From Zobellia nedashkovskayae (GTDB lineage: Bacteria; Bacteroidota; Bacteroidia; Flavobacteriales; Flavobacteriaceae), in contig NZ_JADDXR010000002.1 of the NCBI RefSeq assembly GCF_015330125.1, positions 3,422,685 to 3,486,684 of the forward strand: DNA of 64,000 nucleotides, in the 5' to 3' direction. Position 1 is the first letter of the stretch. Each line of letters starts with the position of its first letter. The notes below the pieces were generated by a model. That model was not told where the DNA came from and did not search any database. It was given only the letters and a program-made list of their open reading frames with translations. The translations under genes and the position numbers were made by a program. Below are positions 60,167 through 64,000 of this stretch, piece by piece.

Positions 60167-62866
60167 TTATACAATGTAGCTAATAGGTAGCGTAAAAACA
60201 AACTTTGCCCCTGTTTTTACTGTCTTATCTGCCCAAATTTTACCTTTGTGCTTTTCTATGATTTGTTTTGTGATTGCTAAACCTAACCCACTGCCTTCTG
60301 GTTTAATGGTATTTTGATGTTGTGATTGATAAAATTTATCAAAAACATACGCTATATCTTCTGTAGGAATGCCTTTTCCGTTATCTATTACAGCTATTTC
60401 AAGAGCTTCATTTCCTAGTTTATAATCTATTTCAATTTTTCCAGATTCAGGCTCGCAAAACTTAATGGCGTTTGAAATTAAGTTTGTAAATACTTGCAGG
60501 ATTCTATCTTCATCATAGTCTATCTCAAAGTGATGAAAATTTTTAATATGTATGGTTATTCCTTTCTTGGCAGCTATATGTTGGGTATTAGCAACTGCTT
60601 TTTTTATCGTTTCTTGAATGTCAAGATTACGTATATCTAAACTTAAACGTCCTGTTTCTAACTTTTCAAAATCTAGTATGTTATTGATTAGTCGCCCTAG
60701 TCTGTCTGAATCTTGGAGTATATTCGTTAGAAACTGTTTTTTGATTTCCTGTGGCATATCATCCTCTTCATCCATCAATAACTCGGTTGCAGCCCTAATT
60801 CCAGTGATAGGTGTTTTAAGTTCGTGGGCTACAGTATCTAAAAACTCATCTTTTTGTTTATCCTTATTAACCAATTCTTCATTGGCATCCTTTAGTTTTG
60901 AAGATAGCTGAGATAGTTCGTCAGATTTTTCAAGAAGCATTTTATTACTTACAATATTCTCCTTGGATTCCTCTAATATTCTAAGTACTTCAGTCAGGCT
61001 TATTTGTTCTTCTTTTACCACGCTATCAATTAGAATTTTTGCCGAGGCACTACCTATACTTCCTGTCAGTAGTTTTTCGGAAAAATTAATTAGTCTTGCA
61101 TCCGCCAGTTGTGTGTCTACCGGTAATTTATATTTAGTAAAAAAGAGTTTTAATGCTCTGGTTGCTTTTTTCTCTCCCAGAAACCTGACGAGCATAGTTT
61201 TAATATCGGCCACATACGCTTCTCCTTTCCAAACAAGCGCACTGTCTTGTAGAGCTGAAAAATTCCTGCTGTCTACAAACATTTCGGCATAATTACGTTC
61301 TCTATAGTTTCCTTTGAACATGAGTGAAAAAAACAAATAAGCTAACAAATTGAATAAGATACTCCAGAAAAAGGCATGAGCAGGCGGACTCAAAAAATCA
61401 ATACCAAACAAGGCATAAGGTTTAAGTGCTGCAATGCCATATAAGCCATATTGCGTAAAATCATCTGTTCCGCTATAGGCAGCTAAAGTAAATGGAAGTA
61501 TTAGTGTGTATACTGTAATAAAGAACCCAAGGATAATACCAATTATCGCACCTTTAGATGAACCACGATTCCAGAAAAGCCCGATAAAAAAGGAGGGTGC
61601 CAGCTGAGCAATAATTGTAAAAGAAATTAAACCAATGGAGTACAATGACAATTCTCTTGAAAATGAAACATAGAAGAAATAGGCTATAATGATAATTGAA
61701 AAAATAGAGATACGACGAATGTTCTTAATGTACCGCTCATTACGTTCAGTCTGGCTTCTAATAAATTTTTCTAAAAATCCGTATGGAATAATGAGGTTGT
61801 TACTCACCATTGTTGATAGTGCCAAAGTTGAAACAACAACCATAGAAATCACAGCAGAAAAACCACCAAGAAAAACTAACGTCGCTAGAAAAGAATTTCC
61901 TTGCTCTAAAGGCAGATATAGGGTGTAATACTCTGCATTTACATCGTTTCCAAAAGTTATTTTTCCAGCCCAAGCTATAAAAATCACAAAAATATTGAAT
62001 ATCAAAAGATATAGTGGGAATAACCAAATAGCCTTTTTTAAATATTTTTCCCGATTGTTTTCTAGTACGGCAACCTGAAATTGTCTGGGCAACAAAAAAA
62101 TTGCCATAAAGGACAATGAAATCATAAAAAGCCAATTAAAACCGTCTTCTAGCCCTGAGAGGGTGGTAAGCTCCTTTAAATTATCTATGGTTGCTATTTG
62201 ATTATAAATATCAGTTGTACCATCAAATAGATAGAATGTTATGTAAACACCAATGACTAAAAAGAAGACTAATTTTAATACAGATTCAAAAGCTACTGTG
62301 GCTATTATTCCAGTATGTTTTTCAGAAGCATCAGCATTTTGAGTTCCAAAGAAAGTGGCAAATATTGCTAATATCAATGCAACGTAAAAAGTAGAGTCAT
62401 GAAAGGTATTCGTTAAAATGTAGCTGGTGTTGTCTGACATGATTTCAAACGTTTCAGACACGGCCTTTAGTTGTAAAGAAATGTAAGGTATGGTGCCAAA
62501 AAGGCAAACTACAGTAACTAGCGCACCTAGAAATCTATTGTTTCCATATCGTAGGGAAATAAAATCTGCAATTGATGAAATTTTGTTCTGGTTAGAAATT
62601 CGTATTACTTTTCGTAGTACTATTATCCATAGGGGTGCAGCAATGACCGGTCCTAAATAAATGGGTAAAAAATCAATTCCAGTATTAGCTGCAATACCAA
62701 TACTACCGTAATAGGTCCAAGCAGAACAATAGACAGCAAGTGATAAAGTATACACATAGGGGTTGTTTACCCATTTGCTCTTCTTCTTTCTTTCGGCAAG
62801 GAAAGCAATGAAAAACAACACTGCCAAATACGTTAGAATGATAACTATGATTACATAATTACTCAT
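60167..62866 (-). CDS. SLC5 symporter-STAC-histidine kinase (CrbS-like acetate sensor)
   Basis: An 899-residue hybrid. Residues 1-520 are a sodium:solute symporter domain of about 13 helices. Residues about 550-640 resemble the STAC linker domain (MLVRFLGEKKATRAL, LTGSIGSASAKIL). A short coiled coil precedes the histidine kinase: H681 in VAHELKTPITG, N799 in NLISNAIKF, DNGKG at 828 and GSGLGL at 858. No fused receiver is present. CrbS and CbrA share this layout; CrbS controls acs in Vibrio and Pseudomonas. With acs nearby, sensing acetate or its flux is the best inference. Its start overlaps the small upstream gene by eight bases. Confidence 0.92.
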   Translation of the reverse strand: MSNYVIIVIILTYLAVLFFIAFLAERKKKSKWVNNPYVYTLSLAVYCSAWTYYGSIGIAANTGIDFLPIYLGPVIAAPLWIIVLRKVIRISNQNKISSIADFISLRYGNNRFLGALVTVVCLFGTIPYISLQLKAVSETFEIMSDNTSYILTNTFHDSTFYVALILAIFATFFGTQNADASEKHTGIIATVAFESVLKLVFFLVIGVYITFYLFDGTTDIYNQIATIDNLKELTTLSGLEDGFNWLFMISLSFMAIFLLPRQFQVAVLENNREKYLKKAIWLFPLYLLIFNIFVIFIAWAGKITFGNDVNAEYYTLYLPLEQGNSFLATLVFLGGFSAVISMVVVSTLALSTMVSNNLIIPYGFLEKFIRSQTERNERYIKNIRRISIFSIIIIAYFFYVSFSRELSLYSIGLISFTIIAQLAPSFFIGLFWNRGSSKGAIIGIILGFFITVYTLILPFTLAAYSGTDDFTQYGLYGIAALKPYALFGIDFLSPPAHAFFWSILFNLLAYLFFSLMFKGNYRERNYAEMFVDSRNFSALQDSALVWKGEAYVADIKTMLVRFLGEKKATRALKLFFTKYKLPVDTQLADARLINFSEKLLTGSIGSASAKILIDSVVKEEQISLTEVLRILEESKENIVSNKMLLEKSDELSQLSSKLKDANEELVNKDKQKDEFLDTVAHELKTPITGIRAATELLMDEEDDMPQEIKKQFLTNILQDSDRLGRLINNILDFEKLETGRLSLDIRNLDIQETIKKAVANTQHIAAKKGITIHIKNFHHFEIDYDEDRILQVFTNLISNAIKFCEPESGKIEIDYKLGNEALEIAVIDNGKGIPTEDIAYVFDKFYQSQHQNTIKPEGSGLGLAITKQIIEKHKGKIWADKTVKTGAKFVFTLPISYIV

Positions 62867-63059
62867 AATGTCTTTTTAATACAATTCCAGAAATAATAAC
62901 AGAAAGCAGCCAAATTGAAAAAATAGAAAAGTAAAATGTAGGAAAGCCAAATACTGCTCCTTCAAAATTGAAAATTAAGACAAAAGGAATATTGAATAGG
63001 AAAAACAAAGCAAGTGAAAGGACTATCAGTTTTTGTTCGTGGCGTTTCTTCATCTTCAA
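62859..63059 (-). CDS. Small membrane subunit-like protein
   Basis: A 66-residue protein with two hydrophobic helices and the motif VFGFPTFYFSIFSIWLLSVI, similar in pattern to DUF3311-type small proteins that accompany SLC5 permeases. Its end overlaps the sensor gene by eight bases, so translation is coupled and it may be an accessory subunit of the SLC5-like sensor. The assignment rests on one short motif and on position. Confidence 0.75.
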   Translation of the reverse strand: MKMKKRHEQKLIVLSLALFFLFNIPFVLIFNFEGAVFGFPTFYFSIFSIWLLSVIISGIVLKRHYE

Positions 63060-63128
63060 TAGGTTATTTGTGGTTGGGTAGTAAAAGGTTGCACTAATTT
63101 ATGAAATTTAATACCTTTTGAACATAAT

Positions 63129-63165
63129 AAAATCAGCACCACCAAAATGGTGATGCTGATTTTTA
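63129..63165 (-). terminator. Intrinsic terminator after the symporter gene
   Basis: AATCAGCA plus CACC pair with GGTG plus TGCTGATT (one mismatch), with a T-run on the minus strand, about 65 nt after the symporter stop. It separates the symporter transcript from the sensor genes. Confidence 0.8.
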
Positions 63166-63227
63166 GCTAATCAAATATAAAATTATATTACAATTCTGGA
63201 ATAATACCGAATTATAGAATGCTTGAT

Positions 63228-64000
63228 TTAGTGATCAGAAGCTTCGCCTGCTCCAGAAGGTATTCTGATACTTTCTACCATATCCTGTACATTCTGTGGT
63301 GGAGCTGGTGTCATTCTTGAAACCACCATAGATATTACAATATTTACACACATGGCAATAGTTCCGAAACCTTCTGGTGAAGTTCCGAACCACCAATCTG
63401 CACTGGTACCACCGCCAAACATGTCCAATTTGAATTTCATCATGTAGAAAAGCATCAAAAGGATACCTACTACCATACCTGAAATTGCACCTTGGCTGTT
63501 CATACGCTTATCAAAAATACCTAAGATAATTGCTGGGAAAAAGGAAGCTGCTGCTAACCCAAATGCCAGGGCGACGACCGCGGCTACGAAGCCGGGAGGA
63601 TTTACACCAAAGTACCCCGCAATTAGAATCGCTACGAAAATTGAAATTCTTGCAGCTGTTAACTCACCTTTATCCGAAATATCTGGTTTTAGTTGCTTTT
63701 TAATCAAATCATGAGAAACAGATGTGGAGATTACTAATAGTAACCCTGCTGCAGTAGATAATGCTGCAGCCAAGCCACCCGCAGCAACTAGGCCAATAAC
63801 CCAATTTGGAAGATTTGCAATCTCAGGGTTTGCAAGAACCATGATATCTCTATCTACGTAAAGCTCATTTTCAGCATCACTTGGATTAGTAACCATACGT
63901 TCTCCATTAACACCTCTAGCTTCTGAGTATAGCGGTTTTTTATCAGCTAAAGCATTTCCTGCTACATATTGAATTTTGCCATCTCCGTTTTTATCGGACC
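63228..64000 (-). CDS. ActP-like sodium:solute (acetate) symporter, C-terminal part
   Basis: The frame is open to the window edge, so the N-terminus is outside. About 257 residues are visible. A polar loop with DKNGDGKIQYVAGN precedes helices containing LAAALSTAAGLLLVISTSVSHDLIKK, the characteristic sodium-binding segment of SLC5/ActP proteins. GYFGVNPPGFVAAVVALAFGLAAASFFPAIILGIF is a second diagnostic stretch. It is likely to import acetate for acs. The internal ATG at 63896 is not the start. Confidence 0.9.
   Translation of the reverse strand, partial: SDKNGDGKIQYVAGNALADKKPLYSEARGVNGERMVTNPSDAENELYVDRDIMVLANPEIANLPNWVIGLVAAGGLAAALSTAAGLLLVISTSVSHDLIKKQLKPDISDKGELTAARISIFVAILIAGYFGVNPPGFVAAVVALAFGLAAASFFPAIILGIFDKRMNSQGAISGMVVGILLMLFYMMKFKLDMFGGGTSADWWFGTSPEGFGTIAMCVNIVISMVVSRMTPAPPQNVQDMVESIRIPSGAGEASDH

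Overview
The window looks like a chromosomal piece of a marine member of the Flavobacteriia (Bacteroidota). The grounds are low GC, few Shine-Dalgarno sequences, several TTG starts, Bacteroidota-type promoter elements (TAnnTTTG, with TTTG about 18-21 nt upstream), a probable type IX secretion C-terminal domain, a flavobacterial TonB receptor with a carboxypeptidase-like N-terminal domain, and secreted glycosidases. No rRNA, tRNA, CRISPR array or intact insertion sequence was seen.

Region 1 (1-14591) is the end of a surface-polysaccharide locus. It holds UDP-glucuronate decarboxylase (cut by the window edge), a DegT-type sugar aminotransferase, a membrane-anchored FlaA1/CapD-type 4,6-dehydratase, a Wza-like export lipoprotein and a Wzc-like tyrosine kinase. 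A giant secreted multidomain sugar-dehydrogenase-like protein and, on the other strand, a CpsB/YwqE-type phosphatase follow.

Region 2 (14792-30038) is the most unusual part: two divergent operons for a non-ribosomal peptide. Leftward lie a stand-alone adenylation protein, a free carrier protein, a C-A-T synthetase whose adenylation domain is interrupted by a PP-loop ATPase resembling N-acetyl-sugar amidotransferases, a His-rich membrane-anchored protein and a TonB-dependent receptor. Rightward lie a HupE/UreJ-type permease, a C-A-T-TE synthetase with a cysteine thioesterase nucleophile, and a phosphopantetheinyl transferase. I infer a peptide metallophore, perhaps carrying a thioamide or amidine ligand, with its own uptake system.

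Region 3 (30104-41190) holds an ApbE-DUF4266-DUF3570 flavin-transfer operon, a secreted DUF5060 glycosidase behind two GCGCAAA palindromes, a guanine deaminase, and a Crp/Fnr regulator next to a three-part outer-membrane protein (degenerate phosphoesterase, kinase-like module, Omp85 barrel).

Region 4 (41465-48354) is a tight six-gene operon: Rieske plus glutamate-synthase FMN domain, an unknown protein, a YjeF-N-like protein, a Rieske plus thiamine-diphosphate enzyme, a Na+/H+ antiporter, and a Pycsar-effector-like membrane protein. It looks like an undescribed redox system.

Region 5 (48357-57021) contains a small orphan, a beta-propeller lipoprotein, a 604-residue Cys-bearing orphan, and two secreted glycosidases (GHL10-like and GH2). 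Region 6 (57177-64000) is an acetate module: acetyl-CoA synthetase, a single-domain response regulator, an SLC5-STAC-histidine kinase of CrbS type, a small membrane protein, and an ActP-like symporter cut by the window edge.
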